64,000 nt of DNA from Rhodospirillaceae bacterium (GTDB lineage Bacteria; Pseudomonadota; Alphaproteobacteria; Bin65): contig JAPPLJ010000021.1 of the NCBI GenBank assembly GCA_028819475.1, positions 62,001-126,000 of the forward strand. Reading direction: 5' to 3'. Positions 17,220-25,538 of the stretch are shown piece by piece. The position numbers were made by a program, and so were the translations under genes. A model generated the notes under the pieces. It was not told the DNA's origin. It did no database searches and saw only the letters and a program-made list of their open reading frames with translations. The stretch's first letter is position 1. Every line of letters begins with the position of its first letter.

Positions 17220-18296
17220 TCAGATGCCGGCTGCGCGCGCGCCGATGGCATCGAGATCGACGCCGTCCAGGGCGTTGAACACAGCGTGGACCGCGGCCCG
17301 TTCGGCGGCGGGTGCGGCGGCCAGCCTGTCGCTGTCGATAATCGAGCGCGGCCCGGCGCCGTTGCCGGCGGATGCCGCGGGCGGCCGCAGATGCGCCGGA
17401 ACCGTCGCCATGTCGAGGCGCGGCTCGGCCGATCCGGCGGTCATCCGGTGCATGCCCCGGTAGTGGGGCGCGTAGTCGAACACCGCGTAGTGCTGGGTCG
17501 CGAAATTGTCCCAGATCACCAGCGAATCCGTCTCCCAGCGGAAGCGCACCAGGAACTCCGGCTTCTTGACCCATTCGAAGAGCATGGCGAGCAGCGCATC
17601 GCTGATATCGAGATGGATGCCGAAGAACTTTTTGGTCCAGATCGAATTGACGAACAGGGTCAGCCGCCCGGTGACCGGATGGTTGATGACGGCGGGGTGG
17701 GTCACGATCGGGTTCTGCTCGATCAGCCGGAACTCGTGCTCGTTCGCCATCGAATTCATCATCGACTGGCCGCCGATCCGGCCTTCCTCGACCCGGCGGT
17801 AGAAATCGATCCGGCGCTGGTGGTGCGGCAGGTCGTGATCCGCCTTGAGGCCGAGCAGCATGGTCTTGACCTGGTCGGGCAGCGCATCGAACGCCGCGGC
17901 GGTCGACGACCAGACGGTGTCGCCGCCGGACGGCGGCAGCTTCACCGCGCGCAGCAGGTTGACGCTGCTCGGCCGGGCGCGGAACGTCACGTCGGTGTGC
18001 CAGCGGTCGGTTTCCGGCTGGTCGTAGCCCTCGTGGGCGATGGTCTGGATCTGGGGATAGCCCTCGATGTGCGGGAAGAACTCGTGCTCCTCCAGTTCGC
18101 CGAACTGGCCGCCCAAGCGGATATAGGGCTCCGGCTCGATCGGCTGGTTGCGGAAGAACAGGACGTGGTATTGCCACAGCGCCGCCTTGATCTCTTCGTA
18201 GACGGCGTCGCTCCGCACGGCATTGAGATCGACGTTCGAGACCATGGCGCCGATATTCGGCGTCATCGGCTCGACCGAAATATGGGCATAGCTCAT
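17220..18296 (-). CDS. TauD/TfdA-family Fe(II)/2-oxoglutarate dioxygenase
   Basis: First gene of the microcompartment operon; 358 residues from the ATG at 18296, preceded by GGGAGGG. The iron-binding facial triad is complete: H100 and D102 in WHTDVTF and H283 in GMHRMT, with R293 ten residues later for 2-oxoglutarate. This family hydroxylates carbons next to sulfonate, carboxylate, ether or amine groups, often releasing an aldehyde. About 55 residues after the catalytic domain (from ~305) form a low-complexity linker and a short helix (RAAVHAVFNALDGVDLDAI) absent from ordinary TauD. Its stop is 25 bp before the aldehyde dehydrogenase start. I infer it makes the aldehyde that the dehydrogenase uses. 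Confidence 0.9.
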   Translation of the reverse strand: MSYAHISVEPMTPNIGAMVSNVDLNAVRSDAVYEEIKAALWQYHVLFFRNQPIEPEPYIRLGGQFGELEEHEFFPHIEGYPQIQTIAHEGYDQPETDRWHTDVTFRARPSSVNLLRAVKLPPSGGDTVWSSTAAAFDALPDQVKTMLLGLKADHDLPHHQRRIDFYRRVEEGRIGGQSMMNSMANEHEFRLIEQNPIVTHPAVINHPVTGRLTLFVNSIWTKKFFGIHLDISDALLAMLFEWVKKPEFLVRFRWETDSLVIWDNFATQHYAVFDYAPHYRGMHRMTAGSAEPRLDMATVPAHLRPPAASAGNGAGPRSIIDSDRLAAAPAAERAAVHAVFNALDGVDLDAIGARAAGI

Positions 18297-18639
18297 GGCG
18301 GCGCCCTCCCGAAGGCGCTTAGGTCCGGCGATTCTTCGGTCGAGTGTCGTTCGTCCCGATCGCCTTCTCAAGTGGCTGCCGGGCCAGATAGGCGAGACAG
18401 AATTTGCCGCGAGAGTCGCACGTTTCGGCGATCGGGGCGCAGGGTTGCGAAACCGGGCCGGGGGCAATCGGGCCACCGCAGCGCCCGCGTTCCCGTTCCG
18501 GGCCGGTTCCGGCATATCGAAAAGGTCGAAAGTGTAACGGACGTATAACGGAATTGTGCAAGCCGCAAACGGCGCGCTATGGTGGGCCGACCGCAAAGCC
18601 ACCGCGATTGCCCACATCCCGACTCAGGAGTTCCCCCGT
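18297..18639. promoter_or_regulatory. divergent promoter region of the microcompartment operon and GPP34 gene
   Basis: A 343-bp gap between two divergent starts. No gene is visible in it. Two direct copies of TAACGGA (18535-18541 and 18546-18552) lie 11 bp apart, one helical turn, close to the GPP34 side, and could be a regulator site. A good ribosome binding site (AGGAG, 18626-18630) precedes the GPP34 start. No clear -35/-10 pair could be assigned. Confidence 0.35.
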
Positions 18640-19290
18640 ATGCTGAGATTCTCGGAAGAGATCATGCTGCTCTTGCTGGACGACAAGGGCGGAAGGTTCA
18701 TCGACGTTCCCACGCTATCGCTCGAATATGCGCTCGCCGGAGCGGTGCTTATGGACCTGGCAATGGAGGGGCGGATCGATACCGATCCGGAGCAACTCTT
18801 CGTGATCGACCCGAGCCCGCTCGGCGACGACCTGCTCGATCCGACTCTCGCCCGAATTGTCGAGTCGGAGGAGACGTTCGACGCGGCGTACTGGATCAAA
18901 CAGACCGTGGCCGATGCCGAGAACATCCGCGAGGGATCCCTCGCCCGGCTCGTCGAACGCGGCATCCTGCACCGCGAAGAGGACCGGTTCATGTGGGTGC
19001 TGCGGACGCGGCGCTACCCGATCGACGACTACAAGACGGTGCAGGAGGTGAAACTCCGCATCATGGGCGTGATCCTGAGCGATGAGATTCCGGACGCGCG
19101 CGACATCATCATCATCTCGCTGGCGGACGTCTGCCGCATCTTCGAGGGCCTGATATCGAGCCGCGAATTGAAGGCGGCGGCGCCGCGTATCGAACAGGTC
19201 CGCCGGATGGACCTGATCGGGCGCGAGGTCGCGAAGGCGGTAACGGAGATCGAGACGTCGCTCGCCATGGCCTTCGTCCCGATGCACTGA
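18640..19290 (+). CDS. GPP34 (GOLPH3-like) family protein
   Basis: Bacterial member of the GPP34 family; the eukaryotic GOLPH3 proteins bind phosphatidylinositol-4-phosphate at the Golgi, whereas bacterial versions are uncharacterised. The 216-residue chain shows the family start LRFSEEIMLLLLDDKGG, the helix TLSLEYALAGAVLMDLAMEG and DPSPLGDDLLDPTLARI. I chose the ATG at 18640, nine bases after AGGAG, over an earlier ATG at 18556. It is monocistronic and divergent from the microcompartment operon. No membrane span is visible; peripheral membrane binding is inferred from the family. Confidence 0.85.
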   Translation: MLRFSEEIMLLLLDDKGGRFIDVPTLSLEYALAGAVLMDLAMEGRIDTDPEQLFVIDPSPLGDDLLDPTLARIVESEETFDAAYWIKQTVADAENIREGSLARLVERGILHREEDRFMWVLRTRRYPIDDYKTVQEVKLRIMGVILSDEIPDARDIIIISLADVCRIFEGLISSRELKAAAPRIEQVRRMDLIGREVAKAVTEIETSLAMAFVPMH

Positions 19291-19316
19291 GGCCGTTCGT
19301 TCCGGCAACGGCCTGC

Positions 19317-19346
19317 CGGACACGGCCGGACACGGCCGGACACGAC
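19317..19346. repeat. short tandem repeat, 10-bp unit
   Basis: Three head-to-tail copies of CACGGCCGGA-like sequence, the last one ending in CACGACC, just after the GPP34 gene. Each unit contains the palindrome CGGCCG. Function unknown; slippage is the simple explanation. Confidence 0.6.
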
Positions 19347-19422
19347 CGCCGCCACGCGGGCGCTGCAAGCCCTGCCGGCGCAGCATCGGTTGAGAGACCC
19401 TGCCCAGGGTCCGTCGCTTTAC

Positions 19423-19518
19423 GCGCAATAAAGAGCTTCTTTGCGCAATTTTAATTGCGCATAAAACTGTAATTTGCGCAAAAAGGTATTATATTGCGCG
19501 ATCATTGGTATATTGCGC
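19423..19518. promoter_or_regulatory. array of TTGCGC operator-like sites before fic
   Basis: Six copies of TTGCGC or its complement lie at 19423 (GCGCAAT), 19441, 19455, 19474, 19494 and 19513. Two of them are the full palindrome TTGCGCAA (19441-19448 and 19474-19481). The last three are spaced 19-20 bp, close to two helical turns. The array ends 35 bp before the proposed Fic start. The Fic protein has an N-terminal winged-helix domain, so self-regulation is likely. Confidence 0.65.
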
Positions 19519-19552
19519 GGAAATCCGCGAAATCCGGCAAAGGCGCCATCCG

Positions 19553-20950
19553 TTGAAGCGAAATCGGGAATCAGACCTGCGGGCAATCGAAGACGTCGTA
19601 CGGCGAGAGCGGGAAGGTTTGACCGCGCGGGAGATCGCCCAGGTATTGTACGACGCCCCGCCGCACCGGACCTTGCAACACCGCCTGAAGGCTCTTGTAG
19701 ACGCCGATCGCCTGACGAGAGAGGGTTCAGGCCGCCGGGCGCGATATCGAATGCCGAAAGACATATTGGCCTCCTTCGAGGCAGTTTCCGGATCTCCTGC
19801 AGTCAGTTTCCGGCCAGACGCGGAGCCGCGACTTTCCGATGCTGGAGCCGAAATCCGGGACTATGTCCGTCAGCCGCCCGAAGCGCGGACACCGGTCGGC
19901 TATGACCGGTCTTTCCTCGACTCCTACCGGCCGAACCGGAGCTTCTATCTCTCCGAAGAGGAGCGTGCGCAACTGGCCGAAACCGGCAGGTCCGGAGTCG
20001 TAGAACAGGCCGCCGGCACCTATGCCAAGCGGATATTGAGCCGGCTGCTGATCGACCTTTCGTGGAATTCGAGCCGGCTCGAAGGCAACACCTACTCGCT
20101 CCTTGACACGGTACGCCTGATCGAAGCCGGCCAGGAAGCGGATGGCAGGGACGCGCGCGAAGCCCTGATGATCCTGAACCACAAGGCCGCCATCGAATTC
20201 CTCGTCGACGCGGCGGACGATATCGGCTTCGACCGCTATACGATTTTCAATCTCCACGCGGCCCTGGCGGACGATCTGCTGCCGGATCAGGATGCGCCCG
20301 GCCGCCTTCGATACGCCGCTGTCGGCATCGGCGGTTCGGTTTTCCACCCGCTTGAACTGCCGCAGTCGATCGAAGAGTGCTTCGATCGGGTTCTCGTCAC
20401 TGCTGCGGCGATTGAAGACCCGTTCGAACAGGCCTTCTTCGCAATGGTGCATTTCCCGTATCTGCAACCCTTCGACGACGTCAACAAGCGGGTGTCGCGG
20501 CTTGCCGCCAACATTCCGCTCATCAAGGCGAACCTCTCGCCGCTGTCGTTCGACGATGTTTCGAGGGACCTGTACATTCAAGCGATACTCGGCGTGTACG
20601 AACTGCAGCGCACCGAACTGCTGCGCGACCTGTTTCTCTGGGCCTACGGGCGTTCCGCCATCCGATATGCTGCGGTGCGCCAGTCCATCGGCGAGCCCGA
20701 CCCCTTCCGGATGCGCCACAGGACGGCGCTGCGCGACCTTGTCGGAGCCGTGATCCGCGCCTGCATGGACAAGAAGCAGGCCGCTGCCGAAGTCGAGGCG
20801 TGGGCCGTCCGGCACATCGAAGACGCCGAACGCGGAAGGTTTCGCAAAATCGCCGAACGGGAACTTCTCAGCCTGCACGACGGCAATTTCGCGCGCTATC
20901 GCATCACGCGGTCGGAATTTGCCGCCTGGCAGGAGGCGTGGCGCAATTAG
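19553..20950 (+). CDS. Fic-family AMP-transferase with N-terminal winged helix
   Basis: Likely modifies a target protein with AMP. From a TTG start at 19553 the chain is 465 residues. Residues ~5-67 form a winged helix (TAREIAQVLYDAPPHRTLQH). Residues ~173-179 carry SSRLEGN, the S-x-x-x-E-G-N inhibitory motif, here N-terminal to the catalytic motif (class II). The Fic motif reads HFPYLQPFDDVNKR (about 300-313), a variant of H-x-F-x-D-G-N-G-R in which the middle glycines are replaced, as known for a Fic subfamily. No ATG fits; a TTG at 19505 is less likely because it lies within the operator-like array. No antitoxin partner gene is present. Confidence 0.85.
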   Translation: MKRNRESDLRAIEDVVRREREGLTAREIAQVLYDAPPHRTLQHRLKALVDADRLTREGSGRRARYRMPKDILASFEAVSGSPAVSFRPDAEPRLSDAGAEIRDYVRQPPEARTPVGYDRSFLDSYRPNRSFYLSEEERAQLAETGRSGVVEQAAGTYAKRILSRLLIDLSWNSSRLEGNTYSLLDTVRLIEAGQEADGRDAREALMILNHKAAIEFLVDAADDIGFDRYTIFNLHAALADDLLPDQDAPGRLRYAAVGIGGSVFHPLELPQSIEECFDRVLVTAAAIEDPFEQAFFAMVHFPYLQPFDDVNKRVSRLAANIPLIKANLSPLSFDDVSRDLYIQAILGVYELQRTELLRDLFLWAYGRSAIRYAAVRQSIGEPDPFRMRHRTALRDLVGAVIRACMDKKQAAAEVEAWAVRHIEDAERGRFRKIAERELLSLHDGNFARYRITRSEFAAWQEAWRN

Positions 20951-20968
20951 TCGGCCGTCTCGCGGCAA

Positions 20969-23305
20969 TCATTGTCCGCGGGACGCCGACCGGCTGGAAC
21001 GGACGCGGCGAATCACCTGCAACACGGCCTCCGGCCGCAGCGGAATCCGGCAAAGCGGCGCGGCGTGACCGTTGCCGGCGGGGTCGATTGCCCGGGAAAC
21101 GGCGTTCATTATGGCCGGCGCGACCGGGATGACGCCGCCTTCGCCGACGCCGCGCACGCCGAGCGGATTGGTCGTCGGAAGCGTGTGGAGATGCTCCAGC
21201 CGCACGGGCGGCGCGTCCGGGGCCGCGATGACCGCATAGTCGGCCAGGGTCCCGGTCAGCAACTGGCCGTCCCCATCGTAGACCAGTTCCGAAAGCATCG
21301 CGCCGCCGATCCCGTCGACCGCACCGCCGACGATCTGGCCGTCGACGATGGCCCGGTCGAGAAGCCGGCCCGCATCGTGGACGATGAAATAGTCCAGGAT
21401 CCGGCAGCGGCCGGTCTGCATGTCGACGGCAACTTTCGTTGCGTGGACCGCGAGCGCGAAGGTCAGCGTCCCTTCCGTATCGAAGACGAAATGCGAAGAC
21501 AGCGCCGGATCGCCGTCGTACAGCGGACCGCCGGGAGCCGCCGCCCGCGCGATATCGCCCAGATGCAGCCCGGTCCGTTCGCCGTCGGAACGGACGATCT
21601 CGCCTGCGTCCAGGAACAGGCTCTCGGGATTTTCCTGCAACAGCACGCCGGCATGGCCCAGCACCTTTTCGCGCAGGCGTTGCGCGGCGCCGGCAACCGC
21701 GTTGGCGCCGACGACCGCGCCGCGGCTGGCGAAGGCGCCGCGGCCGAACGGCAGGAGCCCGGTATCGCCCATGCGGACGCTCACGCGGCCGGCATCGACG
21801 CCGAGGGTTTCGGCGCACACACCGGCGTAGGCCGTCGCCTGGCCCTGGCCCTGGCTCGACATGCCGGAAAGGACGGTGACGTTGCCGGCGCCGTCGATCC
21901 GGACATCCGCCGATTCGAAGCCGACGAAGCCGGTGCTCTCGATGCCGCAGGCGAGGCCCCAAGCGGCGCGTTCGTGCGGCCCGGCGGTTTCGACCGTTTC
22001 GTTATAGCCGCTGCCGGCGGCGGCACGGTGAAGCAGCGCCGGAAAATCGCCGCTTTCGAAGCGGCACTTGGCGCCGCCGTACGGGATATGCGGCGCGTAG
22101 GGCATGTCGGCCGGCGTCACCAGGTTGCGCGCCCTGATTTCGACGGCGGACAGCCCGAGGTCCCTAGCGGCCATGTCGAGCAAGGCTTCGAGGGGGAAGG
22201 TCGCTTCGGGCTGTCCGGCGCCGCGATAGGTCGCCAGCGGCGTCTTGTTGGTGCCGACGCAGACGACCTCCAGAGACACGTTCGGAATCTTGTACGGGCC
22301 GGCGCAGTGGCCGGATGCGACCATGGCCGTGATGATGCCGCTGGTAAAGGCATAGGCGCCGATGTCGACCGTAAGCCGGCCCTTCATCGCCAGAATGCGC
22401 CCGTCGCGATCGTAGCCGATTTCCAGGTCGGTCTCGGTTGCGCGCGAATGGGTCGTCGCCTGGAAATGCTCGAGGCGGTCCTCGATCCATTTCACCGGCC
22501 GGCCGAGCACCCGGCTGGCGTGACCGATAACGACTTCCTCGACATAGGGCCGGGACTTGGAGCCGAAGCCGCCGCCGACATCCTCGGCGACCACGCGCAC
22601 GCCGTCTTCCGGAAGGTCCAGGATCGCGGCCAGGTTCTCGCGCACGGCATAGTGCGTCTGGGTCGAGATATGCAGGGTCAGCGCGGCCCTGCCGGGGTCG
22701 AAGTCGGCGACGCAGCCGCGCGTCTCGAGCGGTACGGGGGCCTGCCGCGCGAACGCGAACCGCCGCGCAATCCGGCCGGCACACCGGCCCAGTGCCGCCC
22801 CGGCGTCGCCGGTCTCGTGCATGAACGTCGCTGCGATATTGCCCGGCCAGGCAGCGTGCAGCGCCGGCGCGCCCTCGGCCAGCGCGGCCGAAGCGGAAGC
22901 GACGACGGGCAGCGGCCGGTAATCGACCGCGACCAGCGCCGCCAGGTCCTCGGCCTCGTAGCGGCTGCCGGCCACCACGAGGGCGACCGGCTCACCGACG
23001 AAACGGACGCGGCCCCGCGCCAGAAAGGGCATCATGGCGGGCCGCAGGTCCGGATGGCCGTAGCGCGTTACCAGCGTCTGTTCGATGAAGGGCAGATCGT
23101 TGGCCGTCAGCACCAGCGGCGCCCCGGCCGCGCGCGCTTCTCCGGTCTCGATGCCGGCGATTTCAGCATGGGCGACCGGGCTGCGCACGAAGACGGCGTG
23201 CGCCATGCGGTCGAGCGCCCGGTCGTCGACGAACCGCGCCCGGCCCGTCAGCAGGCGCGCATCTTCGACGCGGCCATTGCCGGTTGCGGCGCTTTCAGCG
23301 GCCAT
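20969..23305 (-). CDS. xanthine dehydrogenase-family molybdenum hydroxylase large subunit (CoxL-like)
   Basis: Molybdenum-cofactor catalytic subunit of 778 residues. The N-terminal part has the aldehyde-oxidase a/b hammerhead (RPAMMPFLARGRVRFVGEPV), followed by DVGGGFGSKS. The active-site loop TYRGAGQPEA is of the form II type, unlike the AYRCSFR loop of true CO dehydrogenases. The catalytic glutamate is in RGVGEGGVIP near the C-terminus. The FAD (medium) and 2Fe-2S (small) subunit genes that normally sit beside it are missing from both flanks, so it must pair with subunits encoded elsewhere or with a fused system. Substrate unknown. Confidence 0.9.
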   Translation of the reverse strand: MAAESAATGNGRVEDARLLTGRARFVDDRALDRMAHAVFVRSPVAHAEIAGIETGEARAAGAPLVLTANDLPFIEQTLVTRYGHPDLRPAMMPFLARGRVRFVGEPVALVVAGSRYEAEDLAALVAVDYRPLPVVASASAALAEGAPALHAAWPGNIAATFMHETGDAGAALGRCAGRIARRFAFARQAPVPLETRGCVADFDPGRAALTLHISTQTHYAVRENLAAILDLPEDGVRVVAEDVGGGFGSKSRPYVEEVVIGHASRVLGRPVKWIEDRLEHFQATTHSRATETDLEIGYDRDGRILAMKGRLTVDIGAYAFTSGIITAMVASGHCAGPYKIPNVSLEVVCVGTNKTPLATYRGAGQPEATFPLEALLDMAARDLGLSAVEIRARNLVTPADMPYAPHIPYGGAKCRFESGDFPALLHRAAAGSGYNETVETAGPHERAAWGLACGIESTGFVGFESADVRIDGAGNVTVLSGMSSQGQGQATAYAGVCAETLGVDAGRVSVRMGDTGLLPFGRGAFASRGAVVGANAVAGAAQRLREKVLGHAGVLLQENPESLFLDAGEIVRSDGERTGLHLGDIARAAAPGGPLYDGDPALSSHFVFDTEGTLTFALAVHATKVAVDMQTGRCRILDYFIVHDAGRLLDRAIVDGQIVGGAVDGIGGAMLSELVYDGDGQLLTGTLADYAVIAAPDAPPVRLEHLHTLPTTNPLGVRGVGEGGVIPVAPAIMNAVSRAIDPAGNGHAAPLCRIPLRPEAVLQVIRRVRSSRSASRGQ

Positions 23306-23475
23306 ATCCGGCGGGCTTCCTTCTCACAGGCGGACAGGGCGTTCTCATCGATGGGCGTCCTTTCACGGCATGAGCGGCGGCGGATCTCGGCGCGCACTCT
23401 CTGCGATCGGAACGATGCCGGCAAGCCGACCGGAATGGGTGCGCTTCGGAAAATCGACGGCTGCGCACATCCATT

Positions 23476-23609
23476 CCCGTCATTTCGACCGGAGCGGCGC
23501 AGCCGCGGAGCGGAGAAATCCTTTACTCCCGGTGCGACGGTCAATGCGCCGTGCCGAAAAGATTTCTCCACTTCGCGGTTCTCCGAACCGCTCCGGTCGA
23601 AATGACGGG
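23476..23609. repeat. palindromic intergenic repeat, copy 1
   Basis: A 134-bp element whose ends are an inverted repeat: CCCGTCATTTCGACCGGAGC at the left and its complement ending GGTCGAAATGACGGG at the right. Inside each arm there is also GGAGAAATC / GATTTCTCC. Two further copies lie at 27528 and 35631. It can fold into one long hairpin. The rest of the 440-bp gap 23306-23744 shows no gene. Confidence 0.85.
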
Positions 23610-23744
23610 AGGAGTGTATGCACGGCAGGCGACACGGGCCGCGACACAGCCCGTGACGCAAGCCGTGACCGGGGCGGGAAATCCGCGCTAGGATGGGCGT
23701 CCGCCGGCCGCGCCGGACGGAAACAACCGCATCCGGAGGGCCGC

Positions 23745-24434
23745 ATGGGCGAGAGCGCCGCACAACTCAATCTGACGGTGCAGACGCAGGACGGCGAGGA
23801 ACCGTTCACCGGCGGCGTCGGCGAACTGGTCATCGCCGGCTGGACCGGCCGCAACCGCGAGGCGATGGAAGCCCATATCGCGGAGCTGGAGGCGATCGGC
23901 ATCGCAAGGCCGAAGACTGTGCCGATGTTCTACCGGGTCGCGGCGGGCCTGCTCACGACGGCGGCGGAAATCCAGGTCTCGGGGCCCCATTCCAGCGGCG
24001 AGGCGGAAACGGTTATCCTCAATCTCGGCGGGCGCCACTATGTCGCCGTCGGGTCCGACCATACCGACCGGCAGGCGGAGACCGTCGGCGTGTCCCTGTC
24101 CAAGCAGATGTGCGCCAAGCCGATCGGCGCGACGGTCTGGCCCTACGAGGACGTCGCCGGCCATTGGGACGATCTGGTCCTGCGCTCGTGGATCGAGGAA
24201 GACGGCGGGCGCAGCCTGTATCAGGAAGGCACGGCCGCCGCGATGCGCCCGCCCGCGGAATTGCAGGACCTCTATGGCGGCCTGGCCGAGGGCGCGGCCA
24301 TGTTCGGCGGCACGCTCGCGGTGCACGGCGAGATCCGCACGTCCGCCGCGTTCGAGATGGAACTGGAAGATCCGGTGCTGGGCCGCCGCCTGCGCCACCG
24401 TTACACGATCCTGCCGCTGCCCGTCGAAGGCTAG
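23745..24434 (+). CDS. DUF2848 family protein (fumarylacetoacetate-hydrolase-like)
   Basis: A 229-residue soluble protein of the DUF2848 family, thought to be related to the fumarylacetoacetate hydrolase fold; its reaction is unknown. Diagnostic stretches are VIAGWTGRNREAMEAHIAEL, RPKTVPMFYRVAAGLLT, and VGSDHTDRQAETVGVSLSKQ with HWDDLVLRSWIEE. The ATG at 23745 follows GGAGG by six bases. A cupin gene follows 20 bp later in the same direction, making a two-gene operon. Confidence 0.88.
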   Translation: MGESAAQLNLTVQTQDGEEPFTGGVGELVIAGWTGRNREAMEAHIAELEAIGIARPKTVPMFYRVAAGLLTTAAEIQVSGPHSSGEAETVILNLGGRHYVAVGSDHTDRQAETVGVSLSKQMCAKPIGATVWPYEDVAGHWDDLVLRSWIEEDGGRSLYQEGTAAAMRPPAELQDLYGGLAEGAAMFGGTLAVHGEIRTSAAFEMELEDPVLGRRLRHRYTILPLPVEG

Positions 24435-24454
24435 ACGGGATCGGGGAGGGAAGG

Positions 24455-24865
24455 ATGCCGTTCAACAAGCCCCATATGGAATTCTTCGCGCTCGACATGG
24501 ACAGCGGCTGGGAGCGGCCGCCCGGCTATACCGACGACGGCGTGCAACAGAAAATCCTCGCCAGCGACATCGACGAGGACAGCAAGACCGGCAGCCGGAC
24601 CCGGTTCCTGCGCTTCGATCCGGGCGCCTTCAGCACCGTGCCCTTCGTTCACGATCACTGGGAAGAGGTGTATCTGGTCCATGGCGATCTGACGGTCGGC
24701 AACGACGAGAAGGGTGAGGGCGGCGAGAATTTTCTGGCGCCGACCTACGCTTGCCGGCCGCCCGGCATCTACCACGGCCCGTTCAAGAGCGAGGGCGGCT
24801 GCCTGCTCTACGAAATCCACTATTACGACGAAACCAGCCCCTTCGACGGCGATCTGCAACTGTAG
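24455..24865 (+). CDS. cupin-domain protein
   Basis: A 136-residue single-domain cupin. The metal motif 1 is visible as HDHWEEVYLVHGDL (H-x-H-x4-E-x6-G) and the second motif region includes RPPGIYHGPFKSEGGC. The fold often binds a divalent metal for dioxygenase or isomerase reactions, or senses ligands. It is probably translated with the DUF2848 gene and may act on the same compound. Confidence 0.85.
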   Translation: MPFNKPHMEFFALDMDSGWERPPGYTDDGVQQKILASDIDEDSKTGSRTRFLRFDPGAFSTVPFVHDHWEEVYLVHGDLTVGNDEKGEGGENFLAPTYACRPPGIYHGPFKSEGGCLLYEIHYYDETSPFDGDLQL

Positions 24866-24907
24866 GAATTTCCGAATTGGGGGTTCAGCGGCAAAGGGGT
24901 GGACACT

Positions 24908-24940
24908 ATAAATTTTACTATGCTACATAATTAAGTAACC
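24908..24940. promoter_or_regulatory. AT-rich promoter with candidate MarR operator
   Basis: This short AT-rich tract stands out in GC-rich surroundings just before the MarR start. It contains TATG-CTA-CATA, a small inverted repeat (24919-24929), inside a wider TTACT...AAGTAA pair of arms. MarR proteins usually bind such palindromes in their own promoter. No clear ribosome binding site precedes the ATG at 24960. Confidence 0.4.
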
Positions 24941-24959
24941 TACCAAATTGCTGATCTGC

Positions 24960-25538
24960 ATGGATTTCGCCAACCGATACGCGCCGCCGCTGAGTGTGAG
25001 CCGGCCCGAACTGCTGGACGACAGCCCGAACGGGCTGGCCGACGACCGGTTTCGCGAGGCGATCTATACGCTGTTCATGACTGCGAACGGGTTCCAATCG
25101 GTGCGCGAGGCCTTCGGGAGGGAGATCGGCGCAAGCGGCCCGCAATATTTCATTCTGATGGCGATCGCCCGCGGGCACGCTCGCGGCGGCATCGGCATCC
25201 GGAGCATTGCCGATCATCTGGGCGTCGCCGCCTCCCACGTCACCGTCGAGGTGGGCAAGCTGATCGCCAAGGGCCTGATCGCGAAGCGCCCGAATCCCCA
25301 AGACCGGCGGCGTGTGCTGATCACGTTGACGCCTGCGGGCATGGCGGCGCTCGACCGGCTGGCGCCGTTGCGCCAGCGCATCAACGATATTCTGTTCGAC
25401 GGGTTCTCGCGCGAGGAATTCGGCCAGCTGCATGGCTTCCTGCACCGCTTTGCCCGAACTACGGCGCGGGCGCAGCACGAGGTCGCGCTACACGAGAATT
25501 TCCGCAAGGCGGCTGAAGAGGAGGGAAAACATCCATGA
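24960..25538 (+). CDS. MarR-family transcriptional regulator
   Basis: A 192-residue winged-helix regulator. The DNA-binding region is IADHLGVAASHVTVEVGKLI, followed by the wing KRPNPQDRRRVLITLTPAG. It heads an operon with OsmC (4-bp ATGA overlap) and an HpaB-like monooxygenase. MarR proteins of this type usually repress such operons until a phenolic or oxidant ligand binds. The ATG at 24960 is used; a TTG four codons earlier is possible. Confidence 0.9.
   Translation: MDFANRYAPPLSVSRPELLDDSPNGLADDRFREAIYTLFMTANGFQSVREAFGREIGASGPQYFILMAIARGHARGGIGIRSIADHLGVAASHVTVEVGKLIAKGLIAKRPNPQDRRRVLITLTPAGMAALDRLAPLRQRINDILFDGFSREEFGQLHGFLHRFARTTARAQHEVALHENFRKAAEEEGKHP

Noticed and set aside
19317..19346. 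Short tandem repeat as a CRISPR array
   Set aside because: Units are 10 bp with no spacers and no cas genes.
20972..23605. 877-codon plus-strand frame opposite the molybdenum hydroxylase
   Set aside because: Antisense shadow of a well supported enzyme; no domain and unlikely composition.
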